A stretch of DNA of 18,556 bases from Candidatus Omnitrophota bacterium. Its GTDB lineage: Bacteria; Omnitrophota; Koll11; Aquiviventales; Aquiviventaceae. Positions 1-6,632 of this stretch are shown one piece after another. The notes beneath the pieces are model-generated. The model made no database searches. It was not told the DNA's origin and saw only the letters and a list, made by a program, of their open reading frames with translations. Position 1 is the first letter of the stretch. The number at the start of each line of letters is the position of its first letter. Position numbers and translations under genes: made by a program. Location of the stretch: the NCBI GenBank assembly GCA_023247285.1, contig JAHFGU010000014.1, forward strand, positions 1 through 18,556, given 5' to 3'.

Positions 1-876
1 CGACGTCTTCGTGACGCGTGACAGGGCGAAATCGGCGTCGACGTAATCCGCCATGTTGACCGCCATCTGCCACGGATCGCTGACGCCGATCTCAAACAGC
101 GCCGCCAGCAGCTCATCGGCAGTGGCCGTGTTCACGTTCACGCGCGGCGCGCCGGTCACGCTCACGTTCTGCTCCCAGCTGTAGACCGTCCCCAGGGCGG
201 AGAGCTTGCGCAGATCGTCGGGGGAGATCTCGGTCACCGCGGTGAGATCTTCCAGACTCTCCAGTTGCCGGTCATCGCCGCGCAGCGTCCAGGGCTGGTA
301 TTCGTCCGGCTCATCGATGCTGCCGTCGCCGTCGTCATCGACGCCGGCCGCGCCGGGCTGCCCATCTTCGCCGTACCGGAACCGTTCGACCGCTTCGGCC
401 GCCTGGGCGGGATGCGCGAAGCTGGCCTCCGTGAAGAGGGTGGTCAGGTTGAGCGCGCCGACCCCGCCCGCCGACGGCTTCGCCTGGGCCACGTTCAAAT
501 TCGCCTTGCCGGACTCATCCGTGATCAGCAGCGCGTAGCGCCCGACCCCCTCGCGCTCGCCATTGACCACCGGCCACCAGCCGGATTCGCGCTCGCCGTC
601 CCGGTCCACGTCGGCGTCGACGCCTTGCATGAGCCGGGCCCACGGTTCCGTCAGGTCGTCGATCCGCGAGTTGTCGCGGTCTTCGTCCAGCAGCGCCCGG
701 GCGTGGCTGACCCCGGCTTCAGCGAGATAGCGGGCCTGCGTAGCGGCAATAAACTGGCGGGTGGCCTGCGTCTCGAGGTGGAGGGAGAAAGCGAAGGCCA
801 CGCCCAGGATTCCAACCACGGTGAGGATGCTGACGACGATGAGGAGCGCAATGCCCCGCTCAGCTGGTTGGAACAT
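1..876 (-). CDS. gspK: GspK-like minor pseudopilin, partial (C-terminus off the left edge)
   Basis: The frame is open from an ATG at 876 to base 1, giving 292 residues without a stop, so the 3' end is missing. The N-terminus is a short prepilin leader ending at Gly8, then a hydrophobic helix (IALLIVVSILTVVG, residues 9-22). Residue +5 is not Glu, as is usual for GspK. Family-typical stretches follow: ITDESGKANLNV (119-130) and PRVNVNTATADELLAAL (245-261). In known systems GspK caps the tip of the type II secretion pseudopilus in the periplasm. Two acidic loops stand out: DADVDRDGE (87-95) and DDDGDGSIDE (180-189). The start overlaps the end of the upstream gspJ-like gene by 17 bases, so the two are probably translationally coupled. 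GspK-type identity is fairly sure; the exact system (T2SS or a related pilus) is not. Confidence 0.85.
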   Translation of the reverse strand, partial: MFQPAERGIALLIVVSILTVVGILGVAFAFSLHLETQATRQFIAATQARYLAEAGVSHARALLDEDRDNSRIDDLTEPWARLMQGVDADVDRDGERESGWWPVVNGEREGVGRYALLITDESGKANLNVAQAKPSAGGVGALNLTTLFTEASFAHPAQAAEAVERFRYGEDGQPGAAGVDDDGDGSIDEPDEYQPWTLRGDDRQLESLEDLTAVTEISPDDLRKLSALGTVYSWEQNVSVTGAPRVNVNTATADELLAALFEIGVSDPWQMAVNMADYVDADFALSRVTKTS

Positions 877-1459
877 AAATGACCGTCTCAAAAGGCTCCG
901 CCGGCTCGCCGATCGCCAGCAGGACATGAATGGCTTTCGGCAGCGCGCCCTCGCGCTCCGGCGCCCGGCCATCCCAGGCCTCAACCCAGGTGGCGCCGTC
1001 GAAAAATGACAGCGAAAACTGGCTGATGTCGCGGCCGCACGCTTCGCTCTGGCCGGTGCCGTAGTCGCCATCCGCCGGCTCGTCGTCGTGGCACATCAGC
1101 GTCCCATCGGCCTGCACCCAGTAGCCGCGCTCGACGAGGCCGGCGCGGCCCGGCAGCGTGCCCACGAAGAAGAGCTCGCCGAGGATGCCTTCCGGCTTGA
1201 TCCGGCCGGCCGCGGCTTGGTCCGCCCCAATCATTGGATACCGCGGGTTGGCAACGCTTGAGGCGATCTCCCGGCTGAACAAATCGAAAAACAGGCGCGC
1301 TTGCTGGTAGCGCTCGGTTTGCAGCTGCCCGGTCCGCCAGGCCTTCGTGATCCCCCGCATGATCAGCGCCGTGGAGGCGGTGACGGCGATCAGGATGGCC
1401 ATCGCCACGAGCAGTTCGACCAGCGTGAATCCCTGGAGGCCGCGGCCGGGTCGCCCCAT
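860..1459 (-). CDS. gspJ: GspJ-like prepilin-type pseudopilin
   Basis: This 199-residue protein starts with a 10-residue basic leader ending in Gly10. A class III prepilin cleavage motif follows, GFTLVELLVAMAIL, with Glu at mature position +5 and a hydrophobic helix to about residue 30. The prepilin peptidase would cut after Gly10 and methylate Phe11. Length and position between gspI-like and gspK-like genes fit GspJ, a minor pseudopilin of the type II secretion tip complex. The rest (ARLFFDLFSREIASS, a later ELFFVGTLP) matches the usual GspJ layout of helix plus mixed beta-sheet. The ATG lies 5 bases after the upstream stop. The GspJ subtype is inferred mainly from gene order. Confidence 0.8.
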   Translation of the reverse strand: MGRPGRGLQGFTLVELLVAMAILIAVTASTALIMRGITKAWRTGQLQTERYQQARLFFDLFSREIASSVANPRYPMIGADQAAAGRIKPEGILGELFFVGTLPGRAGLVERGYWVQADGTLMCHDDEPADGDYGTGQSEACGRDISQFSLSFFDGATWVEAWDGRAPEREGALPKAIHVLLAIGEPAEPFETVIYVPTS

Positions 1460-1464
1460 CCACG

Positions 1465-2043
1465 CTAGAACCGTCCCTGCTCGCGCCGGAGATAGGTAAC
1501 GATGGCCAACTGGAGCGGCCGGGCCGCCTGGGTCGATCGCACGATGACTTCCACCGCCTTAAGCCGCGCGCTTTCCGTCAGGTAGGCGATCACCGGCCTG
1601 GTGATGTGCGTCGTCACCTCGAAGCCATCGGCCTCCGCCGTCGCGACGCCCTCCTCCAACGACTCCCACGGCTGCAGTTTCAACGACTCGATCGTGCGCT
1701 GCGCAGCCATCACCGCTCGGCTGTGCAGCTCGGCGCGCTGGGACGCCCGCAGACCGACGGGGAACACCCGCAGCGCTCCCACAATCCCGATCCCCAGAAT
1801 CCCCATCGCAATCACCAACTCCAACAAGGAAAATCCCGAAGAGAGCCGGTCTGCCGCTCTGGCAGCAACGATCCCGATAAGGGGGGATGGGCGCGACAGA
1901 TGCCGCGGTCCAGGGCCCCCACGCCAGCCCGGAGGCGGGTACGAACGATGAAGCTGCTCAAGATTCTCGCGGGGCTCGAGCGCTGCATACGCACCACCGC
2001 CGAGGACTGCCGTGGGGTGGACCGCGGCATTTGTCGCGCCCAT
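1465..2043 (-). CDS. gspI: GspI/PilV-like pseudopilin with an abnormally long leader
   Basis: The prepilin motif GFSLLELVIAMGIL sits at residues 70-83, with cleavage expected after Gly70 and Glu at +5. The mature part (about 122 residues, with AVMAAQRTIESLKLQPW) fits a GspI/PilV-type minor pseudopilin, and the gene order F-I-J-K supports GspI. The odd feature is the 70-residue leader; prepilin leaders are normally about 5-30 residues. The only ATG, GTG or TTG in frame upstream of the motif is the ATG at 2043. That codon and residues 1 to about 56 are encoded by the foldback element at 1876-2052. Either the element rewrote the 5' end and the protein is now made with this leader, or translation begins at a non-standard codon such as CTG or ATT nearer the motif, or the gene is damaged. 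The mature protein is well supported; the start is not. Confidence 0.7.
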   Translation of the reverse strand: MGATNAAVHPTAVLGGGAYAALEPRENLEQLHRSYPPPGWRGGPGPRHLSRPSPLIGIVAARAADRLSSGFSLLELVIAMGILGIGIVGALRVFPVGLRASQRAELHSRAVMAAQRTIESLKLQPWESLEEGVATAEADGFEVTTHITRPVIAYLTESARLKAVEVIVRSTQAARPLQLAIVTYLRREQGRF

Positions 2044-2052
2044 GCCCTTATC
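1876..2052. repeat. 177-bp foldback (terminal inverted repeat) element at the gspF/gspI junction
   Basis: The outer arms are 1876-1912 and the reverse complement of 2018-2052. They match at 33 of 37 aligned columns, with one 2-base gap and two mismatches. Both begin GATAAGGG and share the core GGGCGCGACA and ATGCCGCGGTCCA. Weaker pairing continues inward (CCCCACG next to each arm), so most of the element can fold into one long hairpin. It has no room for a transposase. The gspF stop codon (2048-2050) and the gspI-like ATG (2041-2043) both lie inside the right arm. No convincing target-site duplication is visible beyond a possible CC. It is best described as a MITE-like or palindromic intergenic repeat. 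It could also act as an RNA hairpin between two operon genes. Confidence 0.8.
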
Positions 2053-3124
2053 CCAGCAGCTTCGTCAGCGACATGAGCGGCAGGAACATGGCGATCACGA
2101 TGAAGCCGACGATCCCGCCGACAAACACGATGAGTAGCGGTTCAAGCAGCTGCGTCAGCCCGGCCAGCTGCACCTCAACTTCCTCATCGTAGCTGTCGGC
2201 GACCTGCATGAGCATGCGATCCAGCTGCCCGGTCTCCTCGCCCAAAGCGATCATCCGGGTGACGAGCGGGGGAAATACTCCGGAGAGCTCCATGGGCCGC
2301 GCCAGCGATTCCCCGCCCTTCAGGCTGTCCTCCACATCCTGCAGCGCCTGGTCAATGACCACATTGGTCACCGTGCCGCGCACGGTTTCCAGCGCGCTGA
2401 GGATCGGAACCCCGCTGGCGATCAAGGTGCCCAGCGTGCGCGCGAAGCGGGCGACCAGCAGCCGCTCCATGAGCGAGCCGAACACCGGGGCATGCAGCAG
2501 GCCACGGTCCCGCAGCTGACGCCCGGGCGGCGTCGCGAACCATGCGCGGATGAGCATGCCGGCGCCGACGAGCGCGGCGGCCACCACCCACCACCACTGG
2601 CGCACTATCGTGCACGCGGCAACCAGCAGGCGCGTGACGAGCGGCAGGTCTGAGCCAAGCTCCGCGAACATGCCCATGAAGGTCGGCACGACGAACGCCA
2701 TCAGCACGATGAGAATGCCCACCGCGGCCACCATGACGAACGCCGGGTACATGAGGGCGCTGCGCACGCGGTCGCGCAGCCGGGCCTGCTTCTCCAGCAG
2801 CTCGGCCAGGCGCTTCAGGATTTCGTCGAGCAGGCCGCCCATCTCACCCGCACGAACCATGTTGACATAGAAGACCGGGAACCACTTGGGGTGCGCTGCA
2901 AGCGCCTCGGAGAGTTTCACGCCGGCCTCGACGTCCGCCGCGACTGCGGCGATGACGTCGCGCATGACGCCTGGCTCAAGCTGGTCGGCGATGGTATGGA
3001 GGGCGCGCAGGAGGGGCATGCCGGCCTTGACCAGGGTGGCAAGCTGGCGCGTGACGAGGACAAGCTGGGGGCGCCCACTGCGCCGCAGGCGGAATCGCGA
3101 CGGACGGCCGGCGCGCAGGGTCAT
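2048..3124 (-). CDS. gspF: GspF/PilC-family inner-membrane platform protein
   Basis: This 358-residue protein has the two repeated T2SSF domains typical of GspF/PilC. Domain 1 starts around LVLVTRQLATLVKAGMPLLRAL (21-42) and contains GEMGGLLDEIL (93-103). Domain 2 starts around ARFARTLGTLIASGVPILSAL (225-245) and contains GEETGQLDRML (295-305). Hydrophobic segments lie at about 124-148, 164-193 and 328-350. In known systems this protein anchors the pseudopilus assembly machine in the inner membrane and contacts the GspE ATPase. It lacks the roughly 50-residue N-terminal extension of standard GspF. The start has a modest AGGA site just upstream. No gspE or PilB gene is adjacent; the ATPase must be encoded elsewhere. 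The stop codon lies inside the foldback element. Confidence 0.93.
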   Translation of the reverse strand: MTLRAGRPSRFRLRRSGRPQLVLVTRQLATLVKAGMPLLRALHTIADQLEPGVMRDVIAAVAADVEAGVKLSEALAAHPKWFPVFYVNMVRAGEMGGLLDEILKRLAELLEKQARLRDRVRSALMYPAFVMVAAVGILIVLMAFVVPTFMGMFAELGSDLPLVTRLLVAACTIVRQWWWVVAAALVGAGMLIRAWFATPPGRQLRDRGLLHAPVFGSLMERLLVARFARTLGTLIASGVPILSALETVRGTVTNVVIDQALQDVEDSLKGGESLARPMELSGVFPPLVTRMIALGEETGQLDRMLMQVADSYDEEVEVQLAGLTQLLEPLLIVFVGGIVGFIVIAMFLPLMSLTKLLG

Positions 3125-3214
3125 GCGTTCCTGATGCGGGAAGCGGGGATGCGGAGTGAAAGCAGTCTGCCGGCCTGGGCGGCGCGGGTGACCGGAAACC
3201 GCCTCACCGGAACC

Positions 3215-4123
3215 TTACGGCCCGCGCTGCACGGCCAGGTCACCGATGAGGAGGGGGCCAGGGGTGCGCGCCCGGACGATGTCGCAGGCGGCAAGCTTGG
3301 GGCGGACGCGAACCACTGTGGCGCGGCCGACGGTGCTTGCCCCACGCAGGATGTCGAACGCCATCCCGAGAGCGACACCGGCTTCTTGCCCCTGATCAAC
3401 CACCAAAAAATTGTGCGGCTCGTTCACCTCGATGACACGGCCTTGCAGCGGGGTGCTGATGCCGGCATGATCCTTTCGGACGATGATGGGTGGCAGCTCG
3501 ACGGTGCCAGGGATGGTCGAAGTCACCGCGGCGGGCGCGGCCGATGGAGTGGGAGCGCTGGGGGCTGGACCAACGATGCTCACTGCGCTGGTGTTCGGCG
3601 CCGGCCGGGCTTCGAGCTGAGACAGCTTGGTCTTCGCTTCTTCATAATCCCGCGTCACCATCACCAGCCGGTTGTGCAAACGCTTGGCGTCCTCCGCCCA
3701 TTCCGCCTTGTCGCGTTCAAGCCGCTGCAGCTGGACCTGCGCGGCTTCCAGCGCCTTGCCGGTCGCGGCAGCCCGGCTTTTCACATCGTCGCGTTCCGCT
3801 TCGAGCTGCCGGACCTGGGCCTCGAGCTCTGTCCCTCGCTGCCGCGCTTCTTCACCTTCCTGCTTTGCCGCGCCGAGTTCTTGTCGCAGGCCTGTCGCCC
3901 GGCCGGCGAGCGTATCCCGCTCCTTCTGCAGGCCGGAGACCTGGGACAGCAGGTCTTGGGTTTGCCCTTCGAGCAGCGCCACTTGCTGCTGCCGGGCGCG
4001 CACTTCGCCTTCCAGTTGCCGCACCCTGCCCACCTGCACTGTCAGCAGTCCGCCCAGCGCGAGGACCGCCAGAACCGCGCCAAGCAGGGGAAGGAGCGTG
4101 AGGCGCCGCGGAGAGCCCTCCAT
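3215..4123 (-). CDS. Membrane-anchored coiled-coil protein with FlgT_C-like C-terminal domain
   Basis: The protein has 302 residues. One N-terminal transmembrane helix (about 9-30) is followed by a long, charged coiled coil (about 34-172) with heptad-like Leu spacing and many Glu, Gln and Arg residues. A Pro/Ala/Ser-rich linker comes next (about 173-205). The C-terminal beta-rich domain (about 225-299) has the pattern GRVIEVNEPHNFLVVDQG, then GMAFDILRG, VGRATVVRV and a final GDLAV. This resembles FlgT_C-type domains seen in envelope-associated proteins. It would be anchored in the inner membrane with the coiled coil and domain in the periplasm. Its ATG overlaps the ROK stop codon (TGATG), so the two are translationally coupled. 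It may play a scaffold role for the downstream secretion genes, but nothing in the sequence proves this. Confidence 0.75.
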   Translation of the reverse strand: MEGSPRRLTLLPLLGAVLAVLALGGLLTVQVGRVRQLEGEVRARQQQVALLEGQTQDLLSQVSGLQKERDTLAGRATGLRQELGAAKQEGEEARQRGTELEAQVRQLEAERDDVKSRAAATGKALEAAQVQLQRLERDKAEWAEDAKRLHNRLVMVTRDYEEAKTKLSQLEARPAPNTSAVSIVGPAPSAPTPSAAPAAVTSTIPGTVELPPIIVRKDHAGISTPLQGRVIEVNEPHNFLVVDQGQEAGVALGMAFDILRGASTVGRATVVRVRPKLAACDIVRARTPGPLLIGDLAVQRGP

Positions 4124-5358
4124 CAGGCTTGAATGAAGACCTCGTGGATCACCCAGCAGGCCGCGCCCAGCGCTACCGCGTTATCGCCCAGCTGCGCGGG
4201 CAGGATGTCCACCAGGCTGGCCGGCTCTTCGTAGGCATATTTCTTCACGGAGCGCCAGACTGGCTCAAGCAGCATGGACCCGGCCTCCTCGATGCCGCCG
4301 CCGATCACCACGACCTCCGGATTCAACAAGTTCACGAGGTACGCGATCCGGATGCCCAGCTGCATGGCCGCGTGCTCGACGAGCTCGCGCGCCAGCTGGT
4401 CATGGGTTTGGGCGGCCTGCAGCACCGTCCGGAGGTTGATCGCGTCCAACTCTCCCTGAGCCAGTTCCTGGATCGCGGTCGCGTGGCCTTCCTGGATGAG
4501 TTTCTTGGCTTGGGTCGCCAGGCCCAGATCCCAGACATTCGAGAGCACGAAGGACGGGCTTTTGATCCACGCCAGATAGTCTTCCTCAGACGGCACGAAA
4601 ACGCCCAGCTCCCCGGCGCTGCCTCCCGCACCCCAGTAGATGTGGCCGTTGACGATGAGGCTGGCTCCCACGTCGGAAAAGAGGTACAGCAGATTCTGGA
4701 CCGGCCGATCCAGGCCCAACCGTAGCTCGCCATAGCCGGCGAGCGTCGAGTCGCTGCCCATGAAGACCGGCAGCCGGAACTCCGCCTCGAGCTGATCGCG
4801 GATGGCCACGTAGTTGGTGCGCACGCCTTGGCGGGCCCGGTCGCGCACGGTGCCGGCCCGCTCGTCCATGATGCCCGGCAATCCGATGCCGATGCCTGAG
4901 ATTTTCTTGGCGTCCACCGGGCTGGTTTTGAGCGCATCGCGAATCATGGCGTCGAGGCCGCGCAGCACGCGATCCAGGCTGTCCTCGGTTTGGGGCCGCA
5001 CGACCCGGTGAACAATGTGGCCCCGCAAATCCGTGACGGTCAGCACGGTCTGCGGCGAAGGCACGTCGAGCTGCCCGACGTCGATGCCGATCACGAACCC
5101 GGTCTTGGCATTGAGCTCGACGAGGATGGGCTTGCGGCCGCCGGTCGAAATGTCGAACCCGCGCTCCAAGACCAGGCCCTGCTTGAGGAACTGGTTGATG
5201 TAATTCGAGACGGTGACGATGTTGAAGCCCGCGCCTTGGGAAAGCTCCGTGCGGGTAAGCGGGCCACGCTGGCGCAACAACTCGAGGAGCTCGAAGCTTT
5301 TTTCCTCCCGCTCGGTGAGCCGGTGCTGGTCAACGAGAAGCGCGCGTCGTCTAATCAT
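4123..5358 (-). CDS. ROK-family transcriptional regulator
   Basis: This 411-residue protein has an N-terminal winged helix-turn-helix (about 15-80; TRTELSQGAGFNIVTVSNYINQFLKQGLV). The following ROK sugar-kinase-like fold has nucleotide-binding stretches GFVIGIDVG (87-95) and GIGIGLPGIMD (155-165). The catalytic-type Asp region GSDSTLAGYGEL (201-212) and the late motif VVVIGGGIEEAG (349-360) are also present. Family members are mostly sugar-responsive repressors. The Cys-rich zinc motif (CxCGxxGC) normally found after the G-rich GAGGSAGELG segment is absent; the stretch reads FVPSEEDYLAWI with no cysteine. The start is the first ATG, with no clear ribosome binding site and a promoter only a few bases upstream, so the message may be leaderless. 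It heads the operon containing gspF, I, J and K, but it also lies near the sugar-uptake genes, a more usual ROK target. Confidence 0.9.
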   Translation of the reverse strand: MIRRRALLVDQHRLTEREEKSFELLELLRQRGPLTRTELSQGAGFNIVTVSNYINQFLKQGLVLERGFDISTGGRKPILVELNAKTGFVIGIDVGQLDVPSPQTVLTVTDLRGHIVHRVVRPQTEDSLDRVLRGLDAMIRDALKTSPVDAKKISGIGIGLPGIMDERAGTVRDRARQGVRTNYVAIRDQLEAEFRLPVFMGSDSTLAGYGELRLGLDRPVQNLLYLFSDVGASLIVNGHIYWGAGGSAGELGVFVPSEEDYLAWIKSPSFVLSNVWDLGLATQAKKLIQEGHATAIQELAQGELDAINLRTVLQAAQTHDQLARELVEHAAMQLGIRIAYLVNLLNPEVVVIGGGIEEAGSMLLEPVWRSVKKYAYEEPASLVDILPAQLGDNAVALGAACWVIHEVFIQA

Positions 5359-5369
5359 GCTATGTCAGT

Positions 5370-5398
5370 ATTGTTGAACAGGTTCCGACGTTTGTCAA
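5370..5398 (-). promoter_or_regulatory. Predicted sigma70-type promoter of the ROK/gsp operon
   Basis: Read on the minus strand, a perfect -35 box TTGACA (5398-5393) is followed after 17 bases by AACAAT (5375-5370), which matches four of six -10 positions. Transcription would begin within a few bases of the ROK ATG, implying a nearly leaderless mRNA. The -35 box forms half of the GTCAAC-N10-GTTGAC inverted repeat at 5394-5415. Confidence 0.5.
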
Positions 5399-5415
5399 CT
5401 ACGATTGGTGTTGAC
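5394..5415. promoter_or_regulatory. Inverted repeat GTCAAC-N10-GTTGAC between divergent promoters (possible operator)
   Basis: Two perfect 6-base half-sites (5394-5399 and 5410-5415) face each other across 10 bases. Another partial half-site GTTGAAC lies at 5373-5379. A protein bound here would cover the -35 boxes of both divergent promoters, which suits an autoregulating ROK repressor. The symmetry could also arise simply because two -35 boxes stand back to back. Binding is inference only. Confidence 0.35.
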
Positions 5416-5439
5416 TTGCCGCCAAAGATTTCTTAAGCT
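5411..5439 (+). promoter_or_regulatory. Predicted promoter of the outer-membrane barrel gene
   Basis: A -35 box TTGACT (5411-5416) is followed after 17 bases by TAAGCT (5434-5439), a weak -10 with three of six matches. The ATG at 5451 lies 11 bases after this box, so the leader would be about 5 bases long. An extended -10-like TGCTAGTAT (5439-5447) is also present but would start transcription inside the gene. Confidence 0.35.
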
Positions 5440-5450
5440 GCTAGTATCTC

Positions 5451-6632
5451 ATGACCCATACCACCCGCCTGGCCGCGGTATTGGGAGCTTTCCTCTACGC
5501 GTTTGTCTGGGCGGTTCCAGGCGAGGCGCTGGCCGGGGCGTGGACCGTTCCCCGCAACCGCTGGTACGCCGAGTACTACTGGCGCTGGTACTATTCGAAA
5601 AAAACGTACGACGAGCGCCGGAATCTCGGCCGCCGGCCCAAGACCGCGCTCTTTACCGATATCCGCAACGAGTTCAAGCTGGAGTACGGCCTCACCGACT
5701 GGTGGAACCTGCTCGCGAGCGTGCCGTACCAATCCTCGCACTACCGCGATGACAATGTGGACTTGCTGAATGCCGGCGTCGGCGACATCTACGTGCGCAA
5801 CAAGTTCCGGCTCATCGAGGACCCGGTCGTCAGCAGCCTGCTCTTGAGCTGGAAGATTCCGAGCGCCTACGATCCGCATGAGAGCCCGGGGCTCGGCGAT
5901 GGACAAGTCGATTTCGAAACGCGGCTGCAACTAAGCCGCGCCGTCCTCTACGGGCCGCTCCTGCCGCAACATCGATCCCTTGCGCAGCACCGCGCGGCCC
6001 TGCCCACACCCCCGCAAGCGGCACCGCCGGCCTCACGCGATCAAGCCATCGACGAGGCGGTGAGAACCACCGAGTTGTACCAGCGAAGCCTGCCGCTGGT
6101 CGAGCGCGCCGAGCCGCGCGAGGCATCCCGCTGGCTGCGCGGAGTGCTGGAAAGCTCCCCGCCCCATGAGCCGGCGGAGCGCGTCCTGGAAGACTGGGCG
6201 CCGTCCGCCGAAGCCGCGGTCCCGCCGGAGCCTGCCGAGTCAGCGCCCGCGCCAGCCGAACCGGAAGCGCTGACCATGGAGCGCAGCCGCGTCGCCTTCT
6301 TCAATCTGGAAAGCGGCGTCAATTGGCGGAACGAGGAGCCGGCCAATGAGGTGCCGTTTGTCTTCGAGGCCGGCTTCACCCCGCTGCGCCGCTTGATGGT
6401 CGTCGGCTCGTGGGAGAGCGTCGTCAGCATTCGCTCCACCTCGGAAGCCGGCGAGGATTTCGGCAAGTGGGGGTTGCGCGCGATCCTGAACCTGTGGGGG
6501 GACGGGTTCGTCTCGGTGTTCCGCACCGGCGGCCCCACGGTCAACATTGAAGTGGGCTATACCGATATCGTCGCCGGCAGGAATACGGCCGACGCGTACG
6601 AACTCTTCGGCAAACTCGCCGTCTTTTACTGA
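5451..6632 (+). CDS. Predicted outer-membrane beta-barrel protein with Pro/Ala-rich insertion
   Basis: The protein has 393 residues. A signal peptide (about 1-29, cleavage near LAG-AW) precedes alternating aromatic strands (WYAEYYWRWYYSKKTY, FTDIRNEFKLEYGLTDWWNLLASVPYQ) typical of a small outer-membrane barrel. It loosely resembles the porin-like proteins annotated as phenol-metabolism or alkane transporters. The strand pattern breaks at about 170-277 for a Pro/Ala/Glu-rich, low-complexity stretch with a short helical part (SRDQAIDEAVRTTELYQRSL). It resumes with VAFFNLESGVNWRNEEPANEV and ends in aromatic GKLAVFY, as barrel proteins do. It is the only long plus-strand gene. It is transcribed away from the ROK gene, and its 3' end overlaps the convergent lipoprotein gene by 7 bases. 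It might pass glycan fragments to the ABC importer; this is inferred from position alone. Confidence 0.8.
   Translation: MTHTTRLAAVLGAFLYAFVWAVPGEALAGAWTVPRNRWYAEYYWRWYYSKKTYDERRNLGRRPKTALFTDIRNEFKLEYGLTDWWNLLASVPYQSSHYRDDNVDLLNAGVGDIYVRNKFRLIEDPVVSSLLLSWKIPSAYDPHESPGLGDGQVDFETRLQLSRAVLYGPLLPQHRSLAQHRAALPTPPQAAPPASRDQAIDEAVRTTELYQRSLPLVERAEPREASRWLRGVLESSPPHEPAERVLEDWAPSAEAAVPPEPAESAPAPAEPEALTMERSRVAFFNLESGVNWRNEEPANEVPFVFEAGFTPLRRLMVVGSWESVVSIRSTSEAGEDFGKWGLRAILNLWGDGFVSVFRTGGPTVNIEVGYTDIVAGRNTADAYELFGKLAVFY

Noticed and set aside
265..882. 205-codon plus-strand open frame
   Set aside because: It is antisense to the clear GspK-like gene and shows only composition-driven sequence.
1876..2052. 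Insertion sequence
   Set aside because: At 177 bp the element cannot encode a transposase, and no convincing target-site duplication is visible. It is called a foldback repeat instead.
2891..4132. 413-codon plus-strand open frame
   Set aside because: It lies opposite the coiled-coil and gspF genes, has no family features or signal and is rich in Arg, His and Gly. It is an antisense shadow typical of GC-rich DNA.
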